Part shown: positions 1 through 7,756 of the stretch, in pieces
Layout of the letters: each line of letters begins with the position of its first letter
Numbering within the stretch: the first letter of the stretch is position 1
Origin: Erythrobacter sp. KY5
GTDB lineage: Bacteria > Pseudomonadota > Alphaproteobacteria > Sphingomonadales > Sphingomonadaceae
NCBI RefSeq assembly: GCF_003264115.1
Contig: NZ_CP021912.1
Coordinates: 868,001-932,000 of the forward strand
Direction of reading: 5' to 3'
Length of the DNA stretch: 64,000 nucleotides
Translations under genes and position numbers: made by a program
Notes under the pieces: model-generated
What the model was told of the DNA's origin: nothing
Seen by the model: only the letters and a program-made list of their open reading frames with translations
Databases searched by the model: none

Positions 1-833
1 GCACCAGCAAATCCGCCAGCCGCCGCTGCCGGATTGAACGCGCTGTAAACGATCAGGTAAAGCGTACCGGGCAGCTCTGAGAAATTGAGGATCAGAGCGA
101 TGATCGCCATGATGATATAGGCAGCCATCATGAACGGAATGACCTTTTCGGCAACGCCGCCGATCGACTTGATCCCGCCGATGATGACGACGAAGACGAG
201 GATAGCGACGATCAGCCCGCCGAGCCATTCCTCGATCCCGAACAGTTCCTGAAGGCCGTCGGCCACCGCGTTCGCCTGGATCGAATTGCCCGTCACCAGC
301 GCCGAGAAAAGCGTGCCGATACAAAAAACGATGGCGAGCCATGTCCACTTCTTCCCAAGGCCCATCATGATATAGGTCATCGGACCGCCGCGCAGGACAC
401 CATCACTGGTGCGCTCACGATAACGAATGGCGAGTGAGCCTTCGGCAAAGGCCAGCGCCATGCCGAACAGGGCGGTGATCCACATCCAGAAGATCGCACC
501 GGGACCGCCCAGCGCAATCGCGGTGGCGACGCCGGCAAGGTTACCCGTGCCGACCTGGCCCGAAAGCGCGGTGGAAAGCGCGGCAAAGGGTGAGATTTCC
601 CCGTCGCCTTCGCCCTTGCGGCCCGCGAAGAGCCCCTTGAACGCGGCCCCAAGATTGCGAAGCGGGTAGAATTTGAGCCCGATCATGATCCACAGGCCAA
701 TGCCCAGGAGCAGGATCGTCATCGGCGGGAAGGGCAGCAGCTCTTCCCCGTTCCATGTGCCTCCCCAGATGAAATCCGAAACATTGGTAATCGGCGCGAT
801 CCAGGCTTCTGCGCCCGATACGTCTGCAGCCAT
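1..833 (-). CDS. Sodium:alanine symporter (AGCS family), N-terminal part
   Basis: Reverse-strand reading frame that starts at the ATG complementary to 831-833 and runs off the left edge, so about 277 N-terminal residues are present and the C-terminus is missing. The translation begins MAADVSGAEAWIAP and soon enters hydrophobic segments. It contains the family-typical stretch FAALSTALSGQVGTGNLAGV, then GGPGAIFWMW and GGPMTYIM, which mark AGCS (AlsT/DagA) sodium:amino-acid symporters of the inner membrane. Known members are usually 450-550 aa, so about half is here. It is divergent from secE with 277 nt between the starts. Family assignment is firm; substrate (alanine or glycine) is inferred from the family only. 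Confidence 0.85.
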   Translation of the reverse strand, partial: MAADVSGAEAWIAPITNVSDFIWGGTWNGEELLPFPPMTILLLGIGLWIMIGLKFYPLRNLGAAFKGLFAGRKGEGDGEISPFAALSTALSGQVGTGNLAGVATAIALGGPGAIFWMWITALFGMALAFAEGSLAIRYRERTSDGVLRGGPMTYIMMGLGKKWTWLAIVFCIGTLFSALVTGNSIQANAVADGLQELFGIEEWLGGLIVAILVFVVIIGGIKSIGGVAEKVIPFMMAAYIIMAIIALILNFSELPGTLYLIVYSAFNPAAAAGGFAG

Positions 834-957
834 TGGTGGCTATCCCCTTGATTGTTTCCCCGAAGGCGGGCCGGCTCTCTTTGCGGCCCTCATCGATAAG
901 CGCGGTACGCTAGGGGCGAGCGATGGGCTTGACCAGCCTTATTCGCCGCTATCCCCC

Positions 958-986
958 TTGCTTTGTGCGGCCATGCACCATATTAG
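958..986 (+). promoter_or_regulatory. Putative sigma-70 promoter of secE-nusG
   Basis: TTGCTT (958-963), a 17-nt spacer and TATTAG (981-986) lie about 125 nt before the secE start, in the gap between the divergent symporter and secE. The spacing is ideal and the boxes are fair matches. No other good candidate was noticed in the 277-nt gap, and there is no tRNA-Trp there. This is sequence inference only. Confidence 0.35.
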
Positions 987-1110
987 CAACTTCAATTCCG
1001 ACATTGGTAGCTGCACAAAAGCCCTTCCGTGATCTTGTCCCGGACGGCGACGAGCCCTACCTGAAAGCCGGACCAGATCGACGACGCGATACGCGAAAGG
1101 CGCATGACCG

Positions 1111-1335
1111 ATGGCTGACGAACAAAAGGCCGTAGCAAAGAAGACCAAGACCTCGATTCCCGAATTCGTGAATCAGGTCCGCACAGAAACCAGCAAGGTC
1201 GTATGGCCGACGCGTGAAGAGACGATCCGCACCGCGATCTTCGTCTTCATCTTCATGGTGATCCTTTCGCTGTTCTTCTTCGGCATCGATTCGCTGTTCA
1301 ATGCGCTCGTCAACTTCCTGTTGACTCTCGCTTAA
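1111..1335 (+). CDS. secE: Preprotein translocase subunit SecE
   Basis: A 74-aa protein with a short basic cytoplasmic N-terminus (MADEQKAVAKKTK), the conserved amphipathic helix segment FVNQVRTETSKVVWPTREET and one membrane helix (about residues 43-64). This is the single-TM SecE form usual in alphaproteobacteria. SecE clamps SecY in the SecYEG channel. nusG follows in the classic order. Oddly, its last 27 bases, including the stop codon, form the first unit of a 29-bp tandem repeat that continues into the intergenic region. The C-terminal residues NFLLTLA are therefore encoded by repeat DNA. Confidence 0.97.
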   Translation: MADEQKAVAKKTKTSIPEFVNQVRTETSKVVWPTREETIRTAIFVFIFMVILSLFFFGIDSLFNALVNFLLTLA

Positions 1336-1424
1336 ACGTCAACTTCCTGTTGACCCTCGCTTAAACGTCAACTTCCTGTTGACCCTCGCTTAAACGCCAA
1401 CTTCCCGTTGACCCACGCCTAAGC
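1309..1424 (+). repeat. Four tandem 29-bp copies spanning the secE stop codon
   Basis: Four head-to-tail copies at 1309-1337, 1338-1366, 1367-1395 and 1396-1424. The first ends 2 nt past the secE stop. Copies 2 and 3 are identical, copy 1 differs by one base and copy 4 has diverged at several. Each unit contains the inverted repeat GTCAAC-TTCCT-GTTGAC (degenerate in copy 4), so each can form a small hairpin in the secE-nusG mRNA. There are no spacers, so this is not CRISPR. Probable slippage or unequal duplication of the gene end. Confidence 0.95.
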
Positions 1425-1449
1425 GCCAGATTTTCCAAGGATCACACGC

Positions 1450-1986
1450 ATGTCACGCTGGTACATCATCCACGCCTATTCGGGTTTCGAAAACAAGGTG
1501 AAGGAAGCCATCATTGCCGAGGCTGACCGTCTGGGCCTGTCCGAAGGCGTCGAGGAAATCGAAGTCCCGACCGAAACCGTGACCGAAGTAAAGCGCGGCA
1601 AAAAGGTCCAGGTCGAGCGCAAGTTCATGCCCGGCTACGTTCTCGCCAAGCTGCGCATGAACGACGACATCTATCACCTCGTGAAGAACACGCCGAAGGT
1701 CACCGGCTTCCTTGGCAACAACAACAAGCCGCAGCCGATTTCCGAGCGAGAGGCCGCACGCTATTTCGGCGGTGTCGAGGAAGCGAAAGCCGCGCCCAAG
1801 ACCCAGGTCAGCGTCGACTATGAAATCGGCGACCAGGTCAAGGTGCTCGACGGTCCGTTCGCCAGCTTCAACGGTGTGGTCGAGGAACTCGACTTCGACA
1901 AGGCGAAGGTCAAGGTTTCGGTCTCGATCTTTGGCCGCGCGACCCCGGTCGAGCTCGACTTCGAACAGGTTGAACTGGTCAAGTAA
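1450..1986 (+). CDS. nusG: Transcription termination/antitermination protein NusG
   Basis: A 178-aa protein of normal NusG length. It starts MSRWYIIHAYSGFENKVKEA, the conserved start of the NGN domain, and includes KFMPGYVLAKLRMNDDIYHLVKNTP, which contacts RNA polymerase. The C-terminal KOW domain shows GDQVKVLDGPFASFNGVVEE. NusG binds RNA polymerase and links it to Rho and to ribosomal protein S10. AAGGATCAC before the ATG gives a good ribosome-binding site. It lies 114 nt after secE, separated by the 29-bp repeats, and is very probably cotranscribed with it. Confidence 0.97.
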   Translation: MSRWYIIHAYSGFENKVKEAIIAEADRLGLSEGVEEIEVPTETVTEVKRGKKVQVERKFMPGYVLAKLRMNDDIYHLVKNTPKVTGFLGNNNKPQPISEREAARYFGGVEEAKAAPKTQVSVDYEIGDQVKVLDGPFASFNGVVEELDFDKAKVKVSVSIFGRATPVELDFEQVELVK

Positions 1987-2003
1987 GGCTGTCGCCGGGC
2001 GGC

Positions 2004-2198
2004 ATGAAAACCCGCCCCGCCATCTGCAATCGCAAGAAACGCTTTGCGACCCGCGAGGCGGCGGAGGAGGTGGCAGCGCGCGCTCCGTTCAAGCTGCGCG
2101 TGTACAAATGCTCGCTGTGCCGCAGGTTCCACCTCACCAGCCGTACCAAGGGGATGAAACTCCCGCCGCGTGACCCCGGCGGCTCCGGTTGCGCCTAG
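2004..2198 (+). CDS. 64-aa basic protein with a Cys pair, function unknown
   Basis: A small basic protein starting MKTRPAICNRKKRF and containing YKCSLCRRFHLTSR. The CxxC followed by Phe-His, plus the earlier Cys at residue 8, suggest a small metal-binding or zinc-ribbon-like fold. It sits 17 nt after the nusG stop in the same direction, so it is likely in the secE-nusG transcript. The preserved CxxC motif and the operon position argue for a real gene rather than a chance frame. The overlapping 153-aa frame at 1712-2173 is only a shadow. I do not know its function. Confidence 0.65.
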   Translation: MKTRPAICNRKKRFATREAAEEVAARAPFKLRVYKCSLCRRFHLTSRTKGMKLPPRDPGGSGCA

Positions 2199-2239
2199 CT
2201 CTTGGCGTGCATCGGGAAAGCCCTTAGTCATGGTGAGGC

Positions 2240-4300
2240 ATGGGCAATTCAGGCGAGCCTCCGGTCAGTATCAGCCGCGTGACTATCGGCGCGCAAGGGG
2301 GCCGCTCCGCCGCGCCTGGCAAAGTCGCGCCTCAGTCTGAGGTCGATGCTCTTACCGCGCTTTACCGTGAGGGCAGGATCGAGGCGGCGCTTGCCTTGGC
2401 GCAAGTCTTGCTGCGCAAATTTCCCGGCACGCCTGCCGCCTGGAACCTGGCGGGCGTCTGTGCACGGATGCTTGGCAAGACGGATTTGGCGCAGGAGTGC
2501 TTTACCAGTCTCGAAACGCTGAGCCCTGCCTTCGCAGGCGCGCCCTACAATCTCGGCCTGGTGCTGGAGGACGGGGGCGATTTCGCCGGGGCCGAGGCCG
2601 CTTACAGGCGCGCCATTGCCATCGATCCCTCGCTCGCACAGGCGCGCAACAACCTTGGCGGTGTGCTCGCCTCGCAGGGCCGCATCGACGAAGCGATCGC
2701 GCAGCTCGAACAGGCCTGCGCCCTGCGTCCCGAATTGCCCGAGATCCACAACACCCATGCCAACGCTCTCAAGAAAGCGGGCCGGATTGCTGATGCGCGG
2801 GCAGCCTATTCCCGCGCTCTAGAGGCGAGGCCAGACTTTGTGACGGCCCGCTTCAACCTCGGCTCGCTTGAACAGGAACACGGTGAGATCGACCGGGCGA
2901 TCCGTCATTTTCGCGGCGTGCTCAAAGCCGCGCCCGGTCACGCATTGGCGCGGGCCAGCCTTCTCCACATGCTGGCGAAGGTGTGCGACTGGGATGCGAT
3001 GGAAGAGCATGGCGGCGCAATCGCCCGGCTCGGCGTCAGCGACGCACCGGTTCCGCCATTTGCGATGCTTGCTCTGGAGGATGCACCTGCGCGCCAATTG
3101 GAGCGGGCGCAAAACTGGGCGCGGCAGCGTTTCGGTTCGATCGTGCCAAAGCCGATCGAGCGACCGGCAGCGCGCCCGGAACGCCTGAGGATCGGCTATT
3201 TCTCCGCCGATTTTCACGACCATGCAACGATGCACCTGATCGCAGGCGTGCTGGCCGCGCATGATCGGGACCGGTTCGAGATCCACGCCTTCAGCTATGG
3301 CGAGGCGCGCAAGGACATATACCGCGCCCTTGCCGAAACGGCGGTCGATCAGTTTCAAGATGTTGCGCATCTGCCCGATCACGAGATCGTCCGATTGGCG
3401 CGGCTCTTGCCGCTCGACATTGCGCTCGATTGCAAAGGATACACTACCGATTCGCGCAGCAAGCTCTTTGCTCACAGGCTTGCGCCGGTGCAGGTCAATT
3501 ATCTCGGCTATCCGGGGTCGATTGGGGCAGGTTTCATCGACTACATCCTGGCCGATCCCACCGTGCTCCCCGATGCACAGCGCGCCCATGTGAGCGAGCA
3601 GGTCATCCACCTGCCGCATTGCTACCAACCGGGCGATGACAGCATTGCCGTATCAGGGGCGAGCGACAGCCGGGCGGATCACGGCCTGCCGGACGATGCG
3701 TTCGTCTTCTGCTGCTTCAATGCAAACTACAAGATCACACGCGACCGCTTCGCGCTCTGGATGCGCGCTCTGGGTGCTGTGGAGGGTAGCGTGCTGTGGC
3801 TATACCGCTCCAATGATGGCGCTGAAGCCAATCTGCGAAGCGAGGCAAAGCGCTGCGGGATCGACCCCGAGCGGTTGGTCTTTGCAGGTCATCTCCCGCG
3901 CTCGCAGCATCTTGCGCGCCATCACCATGCAGACCTCGCGCTCGACACATCGCCTGTCGGCGCGCACACCACTGCGAGCGATTGCCTGTGGTCAGGCTTG
4001 CCGATGGTGACGCGGGCTGGCGATCAGTTCGCCGCGCGGGTGGCTGCGAGCGTGCTGCACGCTGCCGGGCTGGGCGAACTGGTCACGCATTCGGACGCGG
4101 AGTACGAGGCGCTTATCATCGCTCTCGCCAAGGACAGGGCGCGGCTTACAGCGATCCGCGAGACGCTGGCCCGAAACCGCACCAGCGAGCCGTTCTTCGA
4201 CACAAGAGGCTATACGAGGCACTTTGAAACCGGGCTTGAACAGGCGTGGCAGCGCTGGTTCGCTGGCGAGCCTCCCGCCGACATCACCCTGCCCGCCTAG
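2240..4300 (+). CDS. TPR-repeat GT41-type (O-GlcNAc transferase/SPINDLY-like) glycosyltransferase
   Basis: A 686-aa protein in two parts. Residues about 30-260 are tandem tetratricopeptide repeats (for example APYNLGLVLEDGGDFAGAEA and ARNNLGGVLASQGRIDEAIA), which usually bind protein partners. Residues about 310-680 are the GT41 catalytic region: IGYFSADFHDHATMHLIAGVL, DCKGYTTDSRS, QVNYLGYPGSIGAGFIDYILA and the late HHHADLALDTSPVGAHTTASD. The family transfers sugar, often GlcNAc, from a UDP-sugar to Ser/Thr or Cys of proteins in the cytoplasm. There is no signal peptide. It lies between nusG and rplK, an uncommon place for such an enzyme. Target and sugar are unknown. Confidence 0.9.
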   Translation: MGNSGEPPVSISRVTIGAQGGRSAAPGKVAPQSEVDALTALYREGRIEAALALAQVLLRKFPGTPAAWNLAGVCARMLGKTDLAQECFTSLETLSPAFAGAPYNLGLVLEDGGDFAGAEAAYRRAIAIDPSLAQARNNLGGVLASQGRIDEAIAQLEQACALRPELPEIHNTHANALKKAGRIADARAAYSRALEARPDFVTARFNLGSLEQEHGEIDRAIRHFRGVLKAAPGHALARASLLHMLAKVCDWDAMEEHGGAIARLGVSDAPVPPFAMLALEDAPARQLERAQNWARQRFGSIVPKPIERPAARPERLRIGYFSADFHDHATMHLIAGVLAAHDRDRFEIHAFSYGEARKDIYRALAETAVDQFQDVAHLPDHEIVRLARLLPLDIALDCKGYTTDSRSKLFAHRLAPVQVNYLGYPGSIGAGFIDYILADPTVLPDAQRAHVSEQVIHLPHCYQPGDDSIAVSGASDSRADHGLPDDAFVFCCFNANYKITRDRFALWMRALGAVEGSVLWLYRSNDGAEANLRSEAKRCGIDPERLVFAGHLPRSQHLARHHHADLALDTSPVGAHTTASDCLWSGLPMVTRAGDQFAARVAASVLHAAGLGELVTHSDAEYEALIIALAKDRARLTAIRETLARNRTSEPFFDTRGYTRHFETGLEQAWQRWFAGEPPADITLPA

Positions 4301-4743
4301 ACCGGCCAGAGAACTGTTTTCGCGCAAAGAAGGCCACCCCCGAGCGACATTTGCACGGGCGAGACGCTGCCCACAAAATCGCGCGTCCCGGCGGGCATTT
4401 TCCTACTCGCGCCGAGCGCATTACAAGGGTGACAATCAGGCGCTGGCTTGGAGCGCAAACTTGAAAGGTCACACATCCTACACCTGAATTGCCCGGATTA
4501 TGTCGCAAACACAGTCACTTGCATGGCATGCCCGTTTTTCCAAACCACCCCTTTGCGCGTTCCAAACCCGACCCACGAACCCGCCTTTCCCCTTGCATTG
4601 CGGCGCAAAACCGCTATTTGCCCCGCTTCTCGTCAGACAGACGCGAAAACCCGTGCGGGAGCTTCGAGCAATCGACGCGCTGGACCGCTTAACATGAGCT
4701 CGCTGCACAAACGCGCGGGCGACAGTGCGAAAGGAGGCCAGTA
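4301..4743 (+). other. 443-nt gap before rplK holding its promoter
   Basis: No convincing gene was found here. The frames are short and unlike known proteins. The stretch holds a candidate promoter at 4593-4620 and the rplK ribosome-binding site AAGGAGG at 4731-4737. The length suggests that rplKA has its own promoter and leader, independent of the GT41 gene. Confidence 0.6.
4593..4620 (+). promoter_or_regulatory. Putative promoter of rplK-rplA
   Basis: TTGCAT (4593-4598), a 16-nt spacer and TATTTG (4615-4620), about 120 nt before rplK. This would leave a leader of about 115 nt, in which autoregulation by L1 is possible but not shown. The prediction is by eye only. Confidence 0.35.
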
Positions 4744-5175
4744 ATGGCCAAGAAAATCGAAGGCTATATCAAGCTGCAGGTGCCCGCGGGCACTGCAAAC
4801 CCTTCACCCCCGATCGGCCCGGCTCTGGGTCAGCGCGGCGTCAACATCATGGAATTCTGCAAGGCGTTCAACGCCGCGACGCAGGACCTTGAGAAGAACG
4901 CCCCGATCCCGACCACGATCACCGTCTACGCGGACCGTTCGTTCACCTTTACCTACAAGAGCCCGCCGGCGAGCTACATGCTCAAGAAGGCTGCCAAGCT
5001 GAAGTCGGGTTCGAGCGAACCGGGCAAGACCTCTGCCGGCACCATCAAGCAGAGCCAGGTCAAGGAAATCGCGGAAGCGAAGATGGCCGACCTCAATGCA
5101 AACGATATCGACCAGGCCATGAAGATCATCGAAGGCTCCGCGCGTTCGATGGGCCTCGACGTGGTGGAGGGCTGA
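4744..5175 (+). CDS. rplK: 50S ribosomal protein L11
   Basis: A 143-aa protein of standard L11 length. It has the N-terminal motif [20 protein letters not shown] with the conserved proline pairs, then [13 protein letters not shown] and the C-terminal rRNA-binding domain with [15 protein letters not shown]11 forms the GTPase-associated stalk base on 23S rRNA. A very strong AAGGAGG lies 6 nt before the ATG. rplA follows after 4 nt, so the two are translationally close. Confidence 0.98.
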   Translation: MAKKIEGYIKLQVPAGTANPSPPIGPALGQRGVNIMEFCKAFNAATQDLEKNAPIPTTITVYADRSFTFTYKSPPASYMLKKAAKLKSGSSEPGKTSAGTIKQSQVKEIAEAKMADLNANDIDQAMKIIEGSARSMGLDVVEG

Positions 5176-5179
5176 ACCA

Positions 5180-5872
5180 ATGGCGAAAATGACCAAGAAG
5201 CAGAAGGCCGCTGCCGAGCTGGACCGTGAAAAGCTCTACTCGGTGGACGAAGCCATCGCGACCCTGCGTGAGCACAAGGCCAAGTTCGACGAGACCGTCG
5301 AAATCTCGATGAACCTCGGCGTCGATCCGCGCCACGCAGACCAGATGGTCCGCGGCATGGTTTCGCTGCCTTCGGGCACCGGCAAGGACGTCAAGGTTGC
5401 AGTCTTCGCACGCGGCGACAACGCCGAAAAGGCCACCGCTGCGGGCGCTGACAAGGTTGGTGCTGAAGATCTCATGGAAGAGATGCAGAACGGCGATCTC
5501 GACTATGACCGCGTGATCGCAACGCCCGACATGATGGGCGTCGTTGGCCGCCTCGGTAAGATCCTCGGCCCCAAGGGCCTGATGCCGAACCCGAAGCTGG
5601 GCACCGTCACTCCGAACGTGGAGCAGGCCGTCAAGGACGCCAAGGGCGGCCAGGTCGAATTCCGCGTCGAGAAGATGGGCATCATCCATTCCGGCATCGG
5701 CAAGCTGTCGTTCGACGACGATGCGCTGAAGGCCAACTTCAAGGCGATCACCGACGCAATCGTGAAAGCGAAGCCGTCGGGCGCCAAGGGCAAGTATGTC
5801 CGCAAGATCTCGCTGACCTCGACCATGGGTCCGGGTCTGAAGATCGACATGAGCGAAGTTGAGGGCGCGTAA
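5180..5872 (+). CDS. rplA: 50S ribosomal protein L1
   Basis: A 230-aa protein of normal L1 length. Recognisable parts are [18 protein letters not shown], then [20 protein letters not shown] and [20 protein letters not shown], the signature of L1. L1 forms the mobile stalk near the E site and in other bacteria represses its own operon. The usual next genes rplJ and rplL do not follow. Instead there is a hairpin-rich region and a terminator, so the rplKA unit ends here. Confidence 0.98.
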   Translation: MAKMTKKQKAAAELDREKLYSVDEAIATLREHKAKFDETVEISMNLGVDPRHADQMVRGMVSLPSGTGKDVKVAVFARGDNAEKATAAGADKVGAEDLMEEMQNGDLDYDRVIATPDMMGVVGRLGKILGPKGLMPNPKLGTVTPNVEQAVKDAKGGQVEFRVEKMGIIHSGIGKLSFDDDALKANFKAITDAIVKAKPSGAKGKYVRKISLTSTMGPGLKIDMSEVEGA

Positions 5873-5882
5873 TTTGCTGGGT

Positions 5883-6009
5883 GAGTGAGCGCATCCGCGC
5901 TCACTCCTCCTCGCTCACGCGATCTGGCGATCGCGTCGCTGCGGGCGCGCAGTCGCGCTTGCGATTGCTGCGCAGTCGATCTGGCACTGGCTCGGTCCCG
6001 TACGGGACC
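5883..6009 (+). repeat. Row of perfect hairpins and palindromes after rplA
   Basis: Seen directly: a 10-bp stem at 5883-5892/5897-5906 (GAGTGAGCGC, 4-nt loop), an 8-bp stem at 5917-5924/5929-5936 (ACGCGATC, 4-nt loop), a weaker GCGCAG stem around 5946-5973, and the 16-bp palindrome GGTCCCGTACGGGACC at 5994-6009. None has a T-run, so they are not ordinary terminators. They may be REP-like elements, RNA-stabilising stems or protein sites. Confidence 0.7.
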
Positions 6010-6120
6010 GCAAGGCCGACCGGCCGCCCGCAGCGCGAAAGGCGCGAGGACACCGCGCGCCGGATGGGGCGCGTGAACACACCACGTAACGATTTCCTAC
6101 ATCGCTACGTACTGACATAT

Positions 6121-6161
6121 GGGGGTCGGAAGCCGAGCGCTTCTGGCCCCCGTTTGGTTTA
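6121..6161 (+). terminator. Rho-independent terminator of rplKA
   Basis: A 13-bp stem, GGGGGTCGGAAGC (6121-6133) with GCTTCTGGCCCCC (6139-6151), including two G-U pairs and a 5-nt loop, is followed by GTTTGGTTTA. The T-rich tail is imperfect but the stem is strong. It ends only 6 nt before the next possible start codon at 6168. Confidence 0.65.
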
Positions 6162-6167
6162 GGCCGT

Positions 6168-6512
6168 ATGGTGGACCCTGATGGAGCCAATATCCCAATG
6201 ACGCAGCAGATTGATCCCGAACAGGAAGACGATGACGCGGCAGCCTCTATGATGGGCTGGTATGTTACGTTCGCGGCGCTCGCCGTGTTCGCGATCCTGT
6301 TCAATTACAACCCGATGATCGGGATCGCGGTGGGTGTGCTGATCGCCATCGTCGCGCTTGCCCAGCTTGCCCTGTCTGCATGGCTGGCCAGCGATACGGA
6401 CAAGAGCGAGCTCAAATCCAAACCCGGCGCAATGGTCGCACGGGTGCGCCGGATGGCGTCGAGCCCACGGCTGGCAAGGTTGAGAGAGCTGCGCCTGCGT
6501 TCAAAGCGTTGA
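6168..6512 (+). CDS. Small integral membrane protein, unknown function
   Basis: A 114-aa protein with an acidic N-terminus (DPEQEDDDAAAS), two adjacent membrane helices (about residues 29-45 and 50-72) and a basic C-terminal tail (MVARVRRM...RELRLRSKR), giving a hairpin with both ends probably in the cytoplasm. The ATG at 6168 is very close to the terminator, so the in-frame ATG at 6198 (MTQQIDPEQ) may be the real start. The family is not recognised. Confidence 0.6.
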   Translation: MVDPDGANIPMTQQIDPEQEDDDAAASMMGWYVTFAALAVFAILFNYNPMIGIAVGVLIAIVALAQLALSAWLASDTDKSELKSKPGAMVARVRRMASSPRLARLRELRLRSKR

Positions 6513-6629
6513 CCGGCCTGCCTCACCGGGCGGTTGTTGGCTGTGCAAGCGCGATTGCCGATTGCTCACTCGTGCAATTGTGAACCATTCGACCCGCTCG
6601 GCCATTGGTTAGGCAAAGGAGACAATGCC

Positions 6630-6848
6630 ATGAACACCAAAGCCATTCTGATCGCCGGAGGGATCGTCCTCTTCATCGCCACGCTCTTTACCGATGCGCG
6701 GCTCGCGCCGGTGGTCGGCGCAGCGGCGCTGATCGGAACGATCATCTACGCCTGGGCAGCCAACCGCTCAGACGCGGAGGCGGATTTCAGCGAAGCCGAG
6801 CGCGCCACTGCGCGTCAAAAGCGTCAGCACACCGGCCCGCGCTCGTAA
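6630..6848 (+). CDS. 72-aa two-helix membrane protein, unknown function
   Basis: The start MNTKAILIAGG at 6630 is chosen because AAAGGAGA lies just upstream (6616-6623). A longer frame from 6534 lacks such a site. The protein has two hydrophobic segments (residues about 5-20 and 26-45) and a polar, charged tail (SDAEADFSEAERATARQKRQ). It is close to and in the same direction as the preceding membrane protein. It ends 1 nt before the convergent GNAT gene. No function can be given. Confidence 0.6.
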   Translation: MNTKAILIAGGIVLFIATLFTDARLAPVVGAAALIGTIIYAWAANRSDAEADFSEAERATARQKRQHTGPRS

Positions 6849-6849
6849 A

Positions 6850-7755
6850 TCAGGCCTTGAGAGCGGCGCGCATCTTTGCGAGCGCACCTGTCCGCGTCGC
6901 AAGGGCCTTGGCCCCACTGACCGCGCCATCGAAGCCTGCCCGCGCGCCCAGCAGCGCGCGATTGGCGAGCGTCGGGTCGAGCAACACGAAGCTTGCGCAG
7001 TCGGCATGATCGGTGCCGAACATCGCCTTGTGCGCCCCTTCGCCCTCGGTGAAATCGAAATAGTCAAAGCGCTCCTCGGCAAACAGCCGCTGGAGCGCTT
7101 CGAGTTGGAGGACGGTGCCGGGCGACAGGCGGGCGAAGTCGGGATCGTAACCGAGATGCTCATAGACAAGTGTGCGGCTGGTGATCGGAAGCGAAAGATA
7201 GGCGACGGCGGCCCCGCCGATGCTGAGCAGAAAGCAGCGCATCCGGCCCTCCTGCGCAGCGCGAAGCATTTGGGTGCGGCTCTGATCGCTGTCGGGCAGG
7301 CCTGCGTCCAGAAGACGTGCCTGATAGGTCTTGGCCGACAGGGGCAGGGCGGCATTCAGAAACGCTTCGACCTCTGCCGGGGTGCGGTGCTCGGTGATCT
7401 CGTATTCGCCTGCCTCCTTGGCAAGCTTGCGGCCCTTGCGACGCAAGGTCGAACGGGTCTTGCCCGAGAAGCGCGCAAGGTAATCATCGTAGCTGCCGCT
7501 CATATCGATGTAGTGGCGCCGGTAATCCTGCCGACCGCCTACGAGGTGGCGCGGGAAGCGGGCGGTGATCGCCCCGATCGCGGACACAGGCGCAGACAGC
7601 ACACGCAATCCGTCGCGTCCCGGCACTGGCGGATCAAGGGCGGGTGCATCAGCGAGCACGTCTTCGAGACTGAAGCTCCAAGTGGCGAGCTCTCGGCCCA
7701 CCGACAGCAGGCGGCGCGAGCCGATGGTAAAGTCGATCGCGGCGGTCTCGCTCAT
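6850..7755 (-). CDS. GNAT-fold acyltransferase, CelD/BcsL (Acetyltransf_6) type
   Basis: About 301 aa with start MSETAAIDF at 7755, 1 nt after the stop of the upstream deacetylase gene and preceded by ACGGAG. A frame extension to 7800 would overlap that gene. Family marks are DDYLARFSGKTRSTLRRKGRK, typical of the FemAB/CelD-like N-terminal half, and the C-terminal GNAT part with YEHLGYDPDFARLSPGTVLQ and DFTEGEGAHKAMFG. Such proteins acylate or aminoacylate cell-surface polymers or small molecules. Coupling to a polysaccharide deacetylase suggests that both act on one surface glycan. The exact substrate is unknown. Confidence 0.75.
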   Translation of the reverse strand: MSETAAIDFTIGSRRLLSVGRELATWSFSLEDVLADAPALDPPVPGRDGLRVLSAPVSAIGAITARFPRHLVGGRQDYRRHYIDMSGSYDDYLARFSGKTRSTLRRKGRKLAKEAGEYEITEHRTPAEVEAFLNAALPLSAKTYQARLLDAGLPDSDQSRTQMLRAAQEGRMRCFLLSIGGAAVAYLSLPITSRTLVYEHLGYDPDFARLSPGTVLQLEALQRLFAEERFDYFDFTEGEGAHKAMFGTDHADCASFVLLDPTLANRALLGARAGFDGAVSGAKALATRTGALAKMRAALKA

Positions 7756-7756
7756 C

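Noticed and set aside
834..1110. tRNA-Trp before secE, as in many bacteria
   Set aside because: No cloverleaf arms, T-loop or CCA anticodon loop could be found in this stretch.
1309..1424. 29-bp repeats as a small CRISPR array
   Set aside because: Copies are directly adjacent with no spacers, and the first overlaps the secE coding end.
2819..3628. 269-aa minus-strand frame inside the GT41 gene
   Set aside because: Antisense shadow of a well-supported gene.
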